Made by a program: the position numbers and the translations under genes | Assembly: GCF_021117425.1 (NCBI RefSeq) | Contig: NZ_CP088298.1 | Span: 2,356,001 to 2,420,000, forward strand | Origin: Brevibacterium zhoupengii | GTDB lineage: Bacteria > Actinomycetota > Actinomycetes > Actinomycetales > Brevibacteriaceae | Direction of reading: 5' to 3' | DNA length: 64,000 nt | Shown: positions 15,335-24,188 of the stretch, piece after piece | How the letters are laid out: each line of letters opens with the position of its first letter | How positions within the stretch are numbered: position 1 is the first letter of the stretch | The notes under the pieces: generated by a model | Seen by the model: the letters and a program-made list of their open reading frames with translations, nothing else | The model's database searches: none | Told to the model about the DNA's origin: nothing

Positions 15335-16340
15335 TACGACCTCCGAGTCGTTTGAGGGACTCCCGGACCGTGTGGCGACGGTCCTCGACAGCCTGGACCA
15401 GTTCCGCAGGCTCAAGCACCTCGACGGCAGTTCCGAAGCTCACGATCTCCGCGGCCAGTGAAGCAGCATCGGTGAATTCGACGATGATGGCATCATCCTC
15501 GGTGCGCACCTGCCGCCTGACCAGCGGGTCGGCACGGTGGGCACGGACGCGCAGCTTCGCCTCGGCGACGACAGCCATCTCCGTACTCGAGTTCAACGCC
15601 ACATGGGGTGCGAAGTCCGCGGGAATCTCGTAGTCGCCGGGGTCACGGCCGCCGAGCTTCGTCAGCTTGCCCTCGACCCGGGAGAGCCGGAACGTGCGCT
15701 GAGCGCCACGGTCGATGTCGTGGCCGAGCAGGTAGACACGGTCACCGCGGCTGAGCAGCGCATAGGGTTCGAGCTTGACCTTGCGGGGGCTCTGACCTGG
15801 TTTGTGGTACTTGAAGCTGATCGCCTCACGCGCGTTGATGTGGTGGAGGGCAGTGGCGAAGTTCGCGCTGCCGAGCTTCCGCGCGGCAGGACCCTGGTTG
15901 GCCTCGACACGGCCCGGTCCCGCCTCGGTGAGGTCGATGCCCAGGGCACGCAGCTTCGTCAGGGCCTGAGAACTGGATTCGCCGAGTTCGGTATCGGACC
16001 AGAACTGTGCGGCCACCGCAACGGCCGCCGCTTCGGCAGGAGTCAGCTCAACGTCGTCCATTGCGTAGTCGTCGGCGGAGATCCGGTACCCGGTCTCCCC
16101 CGTATCCGAATAGGCGTCATGTTCGGCTCGGGTGGCGATCGTGATCCCCATATGCCGCAGCAGTTCCTTGTCGCGGGAGAACTTACGGTCGAAGGCGATG
16201 TCATCCAGGCCCGCGTAACCGTCGATGGCACTCATCAGCGTCTTCCGGGAGACCCATCCGCGGGCGGCTCTCAGAGCGATCAGCAGGTTCATCAGACGCT
16301 CGGTCTGCTGCCTCTGTCTGCTGGCGCGGGGTGCATTCAC
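15318..16340 (-). CDS. pafB: WYL-domain transcriptional activator PafB
   Basis: The 340-residue partner of PafC has an N-terminal HTH (QQTERLMNLLIALRAARGWVSRKTL and FDRKFSRDKELLRHMGI), a WYL domain (RVYLLGHDIDRGAQRTFRLSRVEG) and a WCX-type C-terminus. It is expected to activate DNA repair promoters together with PafC. GTG at 16340 follows GGTGGA and yields the standard N-terminus. It is divergent from the DUF3866 gene with 40 bases between the starts. Confidence 0.9.
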   Translation of the reverse strand: MNAPRASRQRQQTERLMNLLIALRAARGWVSRKTLMSAIDGYAGLDDIAFDRKFSRDKELLRHMGITIATRAEHDAYSDTGETGYRISADDYAMDDVELTPAEAAAVAVAAQFWSDTELGESSSQALTKLRALGIDLTEAGPGRVEANQGPAARKLGSANFATALHHINAREAISFKYHKPGQSPRKVKLEPYALLSRGDRVYLLGHDIDRGAQRTFRLSRVEGKLTKLGGRDPGDYEIPADFAPHVALNSSTEMAVVAEAKLRVRAHRADPLVRRQVRTEDDAIIVEFTDAASLAAEIVSFGTAVEVLEPAELVQAVEDRRHTVRESLKRLGGRNVLSA

Positions 16341-16380
16341 AATTCCACCGTAACCTAACGCGGGCGATAGTCTTAGGACC

Positions 16381-17505
16381 ATGATTCATTGGCGCAGAGG
16401 AACCGTGACCACGATTCGCTCCACCCGGCCAGGATACACAGAGGTCGAGGCCGATATTGACCAGGCGCTGCCAGGCACGACGATCACACACATCAAGGCC
16501 GTGGCATACACCGAGGCGATCGGGCATCCGCAGCTCGGAGACACGGTCCTGCTCAACGTTTCGGCTCTGGCCAAACGTCTGGGCACCGGTGGATTCGGTC
16601 TCGTCATCGCCCTGCCCGATGCGCTTCCGGCCGACCCGCCGGAGGGGCCGGGGCACCTGGTCAAGGACCGTTACTCACCTCTGCAGACGATGGTCCTCGG
16701 CGTCGACGATCAGGAGTCAGAGCACCATGAGACCCTCGCCCGGGAAGAATCGCTGCACGACATGCCGGTGCTTGCTGCGGACCTGCATTCGGCACTGCCT
16801 GCCATCATCACCGGCATCCGGACGGTGCGGCCGAAGGCACGGATCGCCTATGTCCTCAGCGACGGTGCGGCACTGCCCGCCAGCTTCTCCCAGGCCGCCG
16901 CCGGGCTCAAGGACGCCGGCTGGCTGCACGGAACCATCAGCACCGGCCAGTCCTGGGGTGCCGATCTCGAAGCGGTGACCATTCACACCGGACTGCTGGC
17001 CGCCAAACATGTTCTGGGCGCCGATATCGCCATCGTCGCACAGGGCCCGGGAAACCTGGGCACCGGCACCAAATACGGCTATTCAGGTCTGGTCACCGGC
17101 GAACACCTCAATGCCGCTGCCCTGTTGGGCGGAACGCCGGTAGGTGTCCTACGGATGTCCAATGCCGATGCTCGGGGCAGACACTTCGGCATCTCCCACC
17201 ATTCGCTGACATCTCTGGCAGAGATCGCCCGCCCCGGAATGACGATTCCGGTCCCGGACTTCTCCACCCTCGCCGAGGCGGAGCGTCGAGAGATGGACAC
17301 CGACCCCGCCGTTGTGGCCGAGGTCGCGGCGGCACAGCTGCCGATGCTGCACATGCACAAACAGGTCGAGGTGAGCCTGGAAGGACTGTGGGCCGGGCTC
17401 AAGTCCTCACCGGTGGGCCTGTCGACGATGGGACGAAAGCTGCCCGCCGATGCGGCAGCGTTTCTCGCTGCCGCCGCGGCGGGCAGGTTGGCCGCCGAGC
17501 TCTGA
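16381..17505 (+). CDS. DUF3866 family protein
   Basis: The 374-residue soluble protein matches the actinobacterial DUF3866 family. The N-terminus (MIHWRRGTVTTIRSTRPGYTEVEADI) looks like a small beta-barrel; the core has GTISTGQSWGADLEAVTIHTGLLAAKHVLGADIAIVAQGPGNLGTGTKYGYSG. The function is unknown. The gene sits inverted between the FKBP/pafA genes and pafB, which are contiguous on the other strand in several relatives. Confidence 0.85.
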   Translation: MIHWRRGTVTTIRSTRPGYTEVEADIDQALPGTTITHIKAVAYTEAIGHPQLGDTVLLNVSALAKRLGTGGFGLVIALPDALPADPPEGPGHLVKDRYSPLQTMVLGVDDQESEHHETLAREESLHDMPVLAADLHSALPAIITGIRTVRPKARIAYVLSDGAALPASFSQAAAGLKDAGWLHGTISTGQSWGADLEAVTIHTGLLAAKHVLGADIAIVAQGPGNLGTGTKYGYSGLVTGEHLNAAALLGGTPVGVLRMSNADARGRHFGISHHSLTSLAEIARPGMTIPVPDFSTLAEAERREMDTDPAVVAEVAAAQLPMLHMHKQVEVSLEGLWAGLKSSPVGLSTMGRKLPADAAAFLAAAAAGRLAAEL

Positions 17506-17520
17506 AGCCGCGGCGGGCAG

Positions 17521-17550
17521 GCTCTCCTCAGCCCCAGGACTGAGGAGAGC
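17521..17550. terminator. Bidirectional terminator between DUF3866 and FKBP genes
   Basis: GCTCTCCTCAG and CTGAGGAGAGC pair as a perfect 11-bp stem with an eight-base loop, between convergent genes ending at 17505 and 17569. Confidence 0.8.
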
Positions 17551-17568
17551 TCATCGCTGTTCGGTGTC

Positions 17569-17943
17569 TCAGCGGACGCCTTCGAGGTCGCAGACGAAGA
17601 TCAGTGATTCGCCGGGCTTGATGACGCCGCCTGCACCCTGATCGCCGTAGGCCAGGTGCGGTGGGATCTGCAGCGTACGCCGGCCACCGACCTTCATGCC
17701 CTGGATTCCCTGGTCCCAGCCCGAGATGACCATGCCGGATCCGAGACGGAACTCCAGCGGGGTCCCGCGGTTGTAGGAGGCGTCGAACTCTTCACCGGTT
17801 GAATGGGCGATGCCGACGTAGTTCACGCTCACGGTGTGGCCGGGAGCCGCCTCGGCGCCGTTACCGATGATGTCATCAACGATGACGAGCTCGGTGGGAG
17901 CCTCTGTTCCGGGGAAATCGACGACTGGTTTCTGCTTGCTCAT
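17569..17943 (-). CDS. Cytoplasmic FKBP-type peptidyl-prolyl cis-trans isomerase
   Basis: The 124-residue single-domain FKBP catalyses prolyl isomerisation. Active-site residues are recognisable in VSVNYVGIAHSTGEEFDASYNRG, MVISGWDQGIQGMKVGGRRTLQIPPHLAYG and LIFVCDLEGV. There is no signal peptide. It lies 61 bases downstream of the lipoprotein FKBP gene and in the same direction, at the end of the proteasome gene group; Streptomyces carries a similar FKBP pair next to pafA. CTTAAGGAGACACC before the ATG contains a strong AAGGAG site. Confidence 0.93.
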   Translation of the reverse strand: MSKQKPVVDFPGTEAPTELVIVDDIIGNGAEAAPGHTVSVNYVGIAHSTGEEFDASYNRGTPLEFRLGSGMVISGWDQGIQGMKVGGRRTLQIPPHLAYGDQGAGGVIKPGESLIFVCDLEGVR

Positions 17944-18004
17944 GGTGTCTCCTTAAGTCGTGGTTCTGTGGTGTTCATAATCGAAGTTATCAGCGAGCTG
18001 AGTC

Positions 18005-18961
18005 TCAGCCCTGGGCGGAGAGGACGTCGATGACGAACACGAGGGTGGAATTGCCGGGAATGCTCGGTGGGCTGCCTTGCTCTCCGTATCCTTTGTCGGG
18101 CGGAATGACGAGGACGATCTGGCTGCCGACCTTCGCACCGACGAGACCTTCGTTCCATCCGTCGATGACCTGAGCCTGTCCGACCGGGTCGACGGCGAAG
18201 GGTCCACGACCATCCTGCCAGCTCGAGTCGAAGTACTTCGAATTGTCGTCCCAGAGCCAACCGGAGTAGTGCACGGCCACGTTCTGGCCTGCTTTGACCT
18301 TCGGTCCGTCACCCTCAATGGTCGTGTAGGACTCAAGTTCCTTCGGGGCCTTGCCCTTGGGCTTCGAGATCGATGGCTCACCGTTGTCTGCCCACTTGAC
18401 GGTCACCGGGTTCTTCGACTGGTCGACTTTCTTGCCTTCGGCGCGAGTCAGCGGCTTCGTGGTCTTCTCGATATCGATGACGTAGACGAGGGTCTGAGCG
18501 GGCTGACCCTGCTGTGCGCTGCCGTTGAGTGACATGAGCACACGTGATCCGACCTTGGTATCCAGGAGCGCGTTGTAGAGCTCCTCGGAGATCTGGCTCT
18601 TGTCCATGGGGAACCCGGCCGGTGATTTCGAATCGTAGCTTGACTCGATCTGCTTCCCGGTCGTGCCCGAGATCAGGGTCATCTGTGCGGTGACCTGTTC
18701 GCCTTCGGCGACCTTGTCACCCTTGCCCTCGCTGATGACCGAGTTCCCGGTCTTGTCAACGACCAGGGGTGCCTCGAAGCTGACCTTCGGCTTCTCCCCG
18801 ACCTTGCCCTTGACGGTGACGTCGTCGAGGCTGGTCGACTTCGCGTCTTCGGCCGAGACGGAAGGCGGTGCACTTGTCGTGTCCTCCGCCTCCTCGCCCT
18901 GCCCGCAGGCGGACAGCAGCAGTGTGGCGGCCGCGATGACGGCGAGCACTTTTGTGCGCAC
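18005..18961 (-). CDS. Secreted FKBP-type isomerase lipoprotein with two FKBP-like domains
   Basis: The 318-residue protein has a lipoprotein signal peptide with lipobox LLLSAC (Cys about residue 19). A first, degenerate FKBP-like domain (about 70-180, lacking much of the active-site signature) is followed by a complete FKBP domain at the C-terminus (AVHYSGWLWDDNSKYFDSSW, QVIDGWNEGLVGAKVGSQIVLVIPPDKGYG, LVFVIDVL). It probably assists folding of exported proteins at the outer face of the membrane. GTG at 18961 was chosen because AAAGGAACCAC precedes it; an in-frame TTG at 18979 would lie before the ribosome-binding site. Confidence 0.9.
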   Translation of the reverse strand: MRTKVLAVIAAATLLLSACGQGEEAEDTTSAPPSVSAEDAKSTSLDDVTVKGKVGEKPKVSFEAPLVVDKTGNSVISEGKGDKVAEGEQVTAQMTLISGTTGKQIESSYDSKSPAGFPMDKSQISEELYNALLDTKVGSRVLMSLNGSAQQGQPAQTLVYVIDIEKTTKPLTRAEGKKVDQSKNPVTVKWADNGEPSISKPKGKAPKELESYTTIEGDGPKVKAGQNVAVHYSGWLWDDNSKYFDSSWQDGRGPFAVDPVGQAQVIDGWNEGLVGAKVGSQIVLVIPPDKGYGEQGSPPSIPGNSTLVFVIDVLSAQG

Positions 18962-18997
18962 GTGGTTCCTTTCGTTCAAGACCAGATCACTGAAATC

Positions 18998-20401
18998 TTA
19001 CAGGCCCGCGATGAGAGCTTCGGCCTGCGGGTGTGTGGGTTCGAAAGGGTTCTTCAACGCCACAGCACGACCGGATTCGTCGTTGAGTCGCAGATGCACC
19101 CAGTCGACCGTGTAGTCGCGGCGTGCAGCATGAGCAGCACGGACGAATTCGCCGCGGATCGCCGCTCGGGTGCTCCTGGGCGGGATGTCCTTCGCCTTTT
19201 CTCGTGCCTCCGCGGTGACCAGGTTCTTCGCCATCCCGGTTCGCTCCAGTTTGGGGAACAGTCCGGTCTCGGGAGTGATGTCGTGATAGGCGATGTCGAG
19301 ACGAGAGATCCGCGCATCCGTGACATCATCGATGCCCCGGGCCAGAGCTCGATCGATGAGGGTCTTCTTCATCACCCAATCGATCTCGTGATCGACGGCG
19401 GAGAAGTCCTGAGCCTCGACCGCCTCGAGCATCCTGGTCCACAGGTCGATGACGTATTCGGCCATGCCATCGTCGCCGAGGCTGTGGTCGCCGTTGTCGA
19501 CGATCACCCGAGCTCGGTCCCGGTAGTCCGCGAGCAGATTCAGTGGGGTGATCGACGTTCCGTCGGTGCGCTCGAGTCTGACCGAACCGGTGAGGTCCCT
19601 GGCCACGAGACGAATGTCACGGACGGGGTGGCGCAGACCGTGTTCGGGGATCCGTGCGCCCTGTTCGATGAGATCGAGCATGAGCACGGCGGACCCGATC
19701 TTGAGCGCCGAGGTGGCTGTCGACATCGAGGAATCACCGACGATGACGTGCAGCCGACGGTACTTCTCCGCGTCGGCATGGGGTTCGTCTCGCGCGTTGA
19801 TGATCGGGCGTGATCGTGTCGTGGCCGAGGACAGTCCCTCCCACATCACATCCGAACGTGCCGAGAGTCCGAACATCATCTCCGACCGGTTGGCCTCGGC
19901 ATCGGGTTGGAACGAGGACTGTGCGGGAATGATGGCCCCGGCACCCACCAGAAGCTGCCTGGATACGAGGAACGGCAGCAGCACCGTGGTGAGACGGTTG
20001 AAGTCGAGGTTGCGGCGGATGAGGAAGTTCTCGTGTGAGCCGTACGAGTTCCCGGCCGCGTCCGTGTTGTTCTTGACCATGTGGATTCTGCCGCCGAGAC
20101 CCTCGGCTTCGATGCTCGTCTGGGCCTGATTGAGCAGATCGATCATCAGGGACTCCCCCGCCCGGTCCTGGGTGAGCAGGTCGCTGAGGTTGTCACATTC
20201 GGCGGTGGCGTATTCGGGATGGGAGCCCACGTCGAGGTAGAGCCGCGAACCGTTGGGCAGGAACACGTTCGAGGAGCGTCCCCATTCGACGACGGGTCGG
20301 AACAGGTAGCGTGCGATCTCCTCCGGGCCGATTCGGCGGTCGCCCTCTCCGGCTGAATGGGCGAGACCGTATTCGGTTTCCAGGCCGTAGATTCTGGCCA
20401 T
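18998..20401 (-). CDS. pafA: Pup--protein ligase PafA
   Basis: The 467-residue carboxylate-amine ligase conjugates Pup's C-terminal glutamate to substrate lysines. The N-terminus IYGLETEYGLAHS holds the metal-binding Glu, RLYLDVGSHPEYATAE contains the catalytic Asp, and KNNTDAAGNSYGSHENF and RPIINARDEPHAD are typical of the PafA/Dop fold. It lacks the extra Dop loop near residue 40. The start codon overlaps the prcA stop (TGATG), so it is translationally coupled to the proteasome genes. Confidence 0.96.
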   Translation of the reverse strand: MARIYGLETEYGLAHSAGEGDRRIGPEEIARYLFRPVVEWGRSSNVFLPNGSRLYLDVGSHPEYATAECDNLSDLLTQDRAGESLMIDLLNQAQTSIEAEGLGGRIHMVKNNTDAAGNSYGSHENFLIRRNLDFNRLTTVLLPFLVSRQLLVGAGAIIPAQSSFQPDAEANRSEMMFGLSARSDVMWEGLSSATTRSRPIINARDEPHADAEKYRRLHVIVGDSSMSTATSALKIGSAVLMLDLIEQGARIPEHGLRHPVRDIRLVARDLTGSVRLERTDGTSITPLNLLADYRDRARVIVDNGDHSLGDDGMAEYVIDLWTRMLEAVEAQDFSAVDHEIDWVMKKTLIDRALARGIDDVTDARISRLDIAYHDITPETGLFPKLERTGMAKNLVTAEAREKAKDIPPRSTRAAIRGEFVRAAHAARRDYTVDWVHLRLNDESGRAVALKNPFEPTHPQAEALIAGL

Positions 20402-21096
20402 CAGTCCTCGTTCTCCCGCAATGAGGCCATCATGGCGCCACTGAGTCGTTTGAATGTGCGGTGTCCGCTGGCGGTGCGATCGAGCACTGCGGCTTCCAGA
20501 TCCTTGGTCGCCAGGGCCCCGGACGTGGCACTGGCGAGTGCCCGCACACCGTGGTCGAAGACCTCACGCAGCGGCATCACCGAGGTTCTCAGGTCCTTCA
20601 GGGTTGCGGTGATCGCATCGGCTTGCCCGCCGATGGCCACGTGTTCGGTCTCGTCTATCACCGAGCCGTCGTAGCTGAGGCGATAGAGCTGGTCTGTGTC
20701 TGCGGTGAGGCCGAGTTCGGCGACGACGAGTTCGACTTCGAAGGGCTTCGACTCTGTGGTGAAGACCCCGGCCAGCGTCTGTGCGTAGGCGTTCGTCAGG
20801 CCCCGCGCGGTGACATCGCTGCGGTGGTAGGAGTATCCGCGCAGGTCGGCGTAGCGCACACCGGCCTGTCGCATCGTCTCGAATTCGTTGTACTTCCCGA
20901 CGGCGGCAAAACCGATGCGATCATAGATCTCTGCGATCTTATGCAACGTCGGTGAGGGGTTCTCCGCGAGCAGGAGGATCCCCTCGTCATAGCGCAGAAC
21001 CACCACCGACCGTCCTCGGGCGATGCCCTTGCGGGCGAAGTCGGCCCGGTCCTTCATCAGCTGTTCCGGTGAGACGTAGAACGGTGCCTGGCTCAT
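20401..21096 (-). CDS. prcA: 20S proteasome alpha subunit PrcA
   Basis: The 231-residue subunit forms the outer rings of the actinobacterial 20S core. It begins with a gating region (YVSPEQLMKDRADFARKGIARGRSVV), followed by the alpha fold with AENPSPTLHKIAEIYDRIGFAAVGKYNEFE and the GYSYHRSDVTAR loop. It lacks the catalytic Thr of beta subunits. It lies between prcB (13 bases upstream) and pafA (overlapping stop/start). Confidence 0.96.
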   Translation of the reverse strand: MSQAPFYVSPEQLMKDRADFARKGIARGRSVVVLRYDEGILLLAENPSPTLHKIAEIYDRIGFAAVGKYNEFETMRQAGVRYADLRGYSYHRSDVTARGLTNAYAQTLAGVFTTESKPFEVELVVAELGLTADTDQLYRLSYDGSVIDETEHVAIGGQADAITATLKDLRTSVMPLREVFDHGVRALASATSGALATKDLEAAVLDRTASGHRTFKRLSGAMMASLRENED

Positions 21097-21109
21097 GAGA
21101 GTGCCTCAT

Positions 21110-21910
21110 TCATGACTGTGCCTTCCTGGTCCGACGGTCGACCACCTCGGCGGCAACCGACATCACGTCGGACGAGGGGATCTCGACGACGCCGTTGTCG
21201 AGGTCGACGGTGAAGATGGTCGGGGCGATCTGCCGGACGAAGTCGGGACCGCCGGTGGCCGAATCGTCGTCAGAGGCATCGAAGAGGGCTTCAACGGCGA
21301 CCGAGATCGCCGCGTCGGATTCGAGCCCGGGCTGCCACAGTTTCTTCAGCGCCCCACGGGCGTAGCCGGACCCGGAACCGATCGAATGGAATCGGTGCTC
21401 TTCGTATTTGCCGCCGGTGACGTCGAAGCTGAAGATCTGTCCGGCCGGAGTGGCCTCGTCGACTCCGGCGAAGAGCGGAACCACGGACAGTCCCTGCATG
21501 GCCAAGCTGAGGTTGCCGCGCAGCATCGACGCCAATCGGTTGGCCTTGCCGGCCAAGGACAGGCGGGCACCTTCGATCTTCTCGTAGTGCTCGAGTTCGA
21601 GTTGATAGAGGCGGATGAGGTCGAGGGCGAGTCCGGCAGTTCCGGCGATGCCTATGACCGAGAAGTCATCGGCCGGGCGGACCTTCTCCATGGAGTGAGA
21701 GGCGATCATACTCCCGATCGTCGCGCGGCGGTCACCGGCCATGAGGATTCCCGCCGCAGTGCGGAAGCAGATGATGGTCGTGCCCTCGGGGACCTGGTGC
21801 CCCAGGTCGTGGCCTGCTGTGGTCGGCAGCGCCTCGGGAGTCACGGCGCGGGCGAGTTCGACGAACGAGTTGCTCGTCGAACTCAGAAATGCAGGAGAGA
21901 ACCCTGACAT
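21110..21910 (-). CDS. prcB: 20S proteasome beta subunit PrcB
   Basis: The 266-residue precursor is the catalytic beta subunit. A 43-residue propeptide ends at PEG, and autocatalytic cleavage before Thr44 would expose the N-terminal nucleophile in TTIICFRTAAGILMAGDRRAT. The Asp and Lys-equivalent active-site region and the SGSGYARGALKKLW segment are conserved. The ATG at 21910 lies one base after the pup stop codon (TGAGATG), so the two genes are coupled. Confidence 0.96.
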   Translation of the reverse strand: MSGFSPAFLSSTSNSFVELARAVTPEALPTTAGHDLGHQVPEGTTIICFRTAAGILMAGDRRATIGSMIASHSMEKVRPADDFSVIGIAGTAGLALDLIRLYQLELEHYEKIEGARLSLAGKANRLASMLRGNLSLAMQGLSVVPLFAGVDEATPAGQIFSFDVTGGKYEEHRFHSIGSGSGYARGALKKLWQPGLESDAAISVAVEALFDASDDDSATGGPDFVRQIAPTIFTVDLDNGVVEIPSSDVMSVAAEVVDRRTRKAQS

Positions 21911-21911
21911 C

Positions 21912-22103
21912 TCATTGGCCGCCCTTCTGGACGAAGTTGCGCACGAACTCCTCTGCATTCGTTTCGAGGACTCCGTCGATTTCGTCGAGGATCGAATCCA
22001 CGTTCTGCGTGTTGATCTGGCCCTGCACGGCCTCCGGCGGATCGACAGGTGGTTCTCCCCCGCCGGCCGAATGATCCTTCTGCACCTGTTCCTGCGAGCT
22101 CAT
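21912..22103 (-). CDS. pup: Prokaryotic ubiquitin-like protein Pup
   Basis: This 63-residue, mostly disordered protein ends in [10 protein letters not shown]. The terminal Gln means it must be deamidated by Dop before PafA can attach it to lysines. The helix-forming segment [22 protein letters not shown] is the part that binds the coiled coil of the proteasomal ATPase. Its ATG overlaps the dop stop (ATGA). Confidence 0.97.
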   Translation of the reverse strand: MSSQEQVQKDHSAGGGEPPVDPPEAVQGQINTQNVDSILDEIDGVLETNAEEFVRNFVQKGGQ

Positions 22104-23641
22104 TTCGCACCTCTTTCATCGTTCGTCGTTTTCAGTCTAGCCACTCCCAGCGCCTGCAGCAGCGCCTGTGCGTCGGGCACATCGGTTAGTCGTTCGGCCA
22201 GAAGTTCACGGGTACCTTTCAGCGGCTCACTCATCGGCAGACGCACGATCCCATAGTCTCCGGCGTCGAGGACGAGTGAGTCCCAACTCGCGGCGACCAG
22301 TGATTGCGAGAATCGTGTCACGGCCAAGGATCTGAGGTAGGCGCGAGTCCCATCCGGAGCCGAAGTCACGGCCTTCTCAACGTCTTCATCGGTCGTCAGG
22401 CGTCGAATCCGCCCGGCTTTCTCCAGCTTGTAGAACAGGCCCTTCTCCGGCCGGACATCGTGGTACTGAACGTCGATGAGAGCCAGCTTCGGGTGGTCCC
22501 ACTCGAGGTTCTCTTTCTGCCGGTAGCCTTCGAGCAGCACCCATTTCGCAACCCAGTCGATGGAGTCCGCGAGGCTGCGCGGGTCTGTGCTCAGGCCGTC
22601 TAGGAGTCGCTTCCATTCCGCGAGGACCTCGCTGGTGTCGGCGTCCTCGCCGGCGTGCTCAAGGCAGGCAGAGAGGTACACGTTCTGGATTTCGAGAGCT
22701 GTCATCGTAGTCCCGTCGGACATCGGCAGCTTGGTGCTCAGGTCCAGGTCGTGGCTGACGTCCCACAGGGCCTGCATCGGGTCGGCGAGTTCGAGCGTGA
22801 GGGCGAGTCCGGCTTCGATGAGTCCGAGGACAAGCGAGGTGGACCCGAACCTGACCAGGGTGGCTGGTTCGGCCATCGTGGCGTCGCCGATGATGACGTG
22901 CAGTCGGCGGTATTTGGACGGATCGGCGTGGGGTTCGTCGCGCGTGTTCACAATGGGCCGACGCAGGGTGGTCTCCAGCCCCACTTCGGCTTCGAAGAAG
23001 TCGGCACGTGATGAGATCTGGAAGCCGGCACGCTCGCCTTCGCGCCCGATTCCCACTCGTCCGGATCCGCACAGGATCTGTCTGCTGACGAAGAACGGAA
23101 TCAGGCCGGCAACGATGTCGTCGAAATCCACTGCCCGGTCGACGAGGTAGTTCTCATGGGTGCCGTAGGACGAACCCTTCGAGTCGGTGTTGTTCTTATA
23201 GAGGTTCACGGGTTCGTCTGTGGACTCGAGGGTGCGCACCGAGGCCAGAGCCACCAGGTCTCCGGCCCGATCATAGGTGACGAGATCACGCGGAGTCAGC
23301 ACCTCCGGCGAGGAGTATTCGGGGTGGGCATGGTCCACGTAGTAGCGGGCGCCGTTCTCAGTCACCACATTGGCCAGATACTGTGCTTCCACGGACTCCT
23401 GCGGCATGTGGGTGAGCTGGGAGATGTCGGCATCGGCGACGTTCATAAAGAACCCACGGGCGTCGGCCAGAGGAGATTCGGTGGCGAAGTCCCAGAAGTT
23501 CTGGGACGACTTCAGCCCGCGCGGTCCCGCGTAGGCATCGACGACACGCGCCGAGTCACGCATCGGGTTCGCACCCGGATTGCCCGGCTGGCTCAGTCCG
23601 AACTCGGTTTCGGAACCCATCACGCGGTGGACACTGAGCAT
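22100..23641 (-). CDS. dop: Deamidase/depupylase Dop
   Basis: The 513-residue PafA homologue deamidates Pup and removes Pup from substrates. [15 protein letters not shown] starts the fold, followed by the characteristic Dop loop (about residues 40-75, [24 protein letters not shown]), [16 protein letters not shown] with the catalytic Asp, [17 protein letters not shown] and [30 protein letters not shown] lies upstream of the ATG. It opens the five-gene run dop-pup-prcB-prcA-pafA and is divergent from the DUF3054 gene with 32 bases between the starts. Confidence 0.96.
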   Translation of the reverse strand: MLSVHRVMGSETEFGLSQPGNPGANPMRDSARVVDAYAGPRGLKSSQNFWDFATESPLADARGFFMNVADADISQLTHMPQESVEAQYLANVVTENGARYYVDHAHPEYSSPEVLTPRDLVTYDRAGDLVALASVRTLESTDEPVNLYKNNTDSKGSSYGTHENYLVDRAVDFDDIVAGLIPFFVSRQILCGSGRVGIGREGERAGFQISSRADFFEAEVGLETTLRRPIVNTRDEPHADPSKYRRLHVIIGDATMAEPATLVRFGSTSLVLGLIEAGLALTLELADPMQALWDVSHDLDLSTKLPMSDGTTMTALEIQNVYLSACLEHAGEDADTSEVLAEWKRLLDGLSTDPRSLADSIDWVAKWVLLEGYRQKENLEWDHPKLALIDVQYHDVRPEKGLFYKLEKAGRIRRLTTDEDVEKAVTSAPDGTRAYLRSLAVTRFSQSLVAASWDSLVLDAGDYGIVRLPMSEPLKGTRELLAERLTDVPDAQALLQALGVARLKTTNDERGAK

Positions 23642-23673
23642 CTGAACTCCCTCTAACGTTTAGACTCGGGGAC

Positions 23674-24078
23674 GTGGCAGCGAAGAAATCTCATCTCCCG
23701 ATCGCGTTGATCGTCGACCTCGTCCTAGTCGTCCTCTTCACCATCATCGGTCACTACACACATTCTCATAATTTCGATCCCCAGGGGCTGCTGACCACAG
23801 CGTGGCCGTTCCTGGTTGGACTCGTCCTCGCCTGGCTGCTCTCAGCAGTCTGGGACCGTCCGATCGCTCCTTTGGCCACGGGAACCGCGGTCTGGGCGAT
23901 CACCATCCTGGTCGGACTCGTCATCCGCGGCGTCACGGGTGCCGGAGGAGATCCCGGACAAGTGCCCGTGAGCTTCATGATTGTGGCCACGAGCCTCAAT
24001 CTCATCACCCTGGTCGGGTGGCGCATGATCGCCACGGCCGTATCGGGCGGCTCCAAGACTCGCCGGCGCCGCCGCTGA
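23674..24078 (+). CDS. DUF3054 family membrane protein
   Basis: The 134-residue protein has four predicted transmembrane helices and ends in a basic SKTRRRRR tail. The PIALIVDLVLVVLFTIIGHYTH start and WPFLVGLVLAWLL segment match DUF3054; the function is unknown. GTG at 23674 sits seven bases after a TAGACT -10 box (23661-23666), so it may be leaderless. The 3' end has been duplicated as a 19-base tandem repeat. Confidence 0.82.
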   Translation: MAAKKSHLPIALIVDLVLVVLFTIIGHYTHSHNFDPQGLLTTAWPFLVGLVLAWLLSAVWDRPIAPLATGTAVWAITILVGLVIRGVTGAGGDPGQVPVSFMIVATSLNLITLVGWRMIATAVSGGSKTRRRRR

Positions 24079-24108
24079 GCCTGACGCCCGCCGCTGAGCC
24101 TGACGCCC
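24071..24108. repeat. 19-base tandem duplication at the 3' end of the DUF3054 gene
   Basis: GCCGCTGAGCCTGACGCCC occurs twice back to back (24071-24089 and 24090-24108). The first copy includes the last codons and stop of the gene; a third, degraded copy follows. Confidence 0.9.
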
Positions 24109-24149
24109 GGCGCTGGGCCGGCGGCCCGCCGCTGAGACGTAGGCCAGGC

Positions 24150-24188
24150 TCAGACCAGATCTGAGTTGGATCAGACCAGATCTGAGTT
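24150..24188. repeat. 18-base direct repeat at the 3' end of the proteasomal ATPase gene
   Basis: TCAGACCAGATCTGAGTT occurs at 24150-24167 and 24171-24188 (period 21, seven codons). The right copy encodes the last five codons and stop of the ATPase on the minus strand; the left copy repeats them after the stop. Confidence 0.92.
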
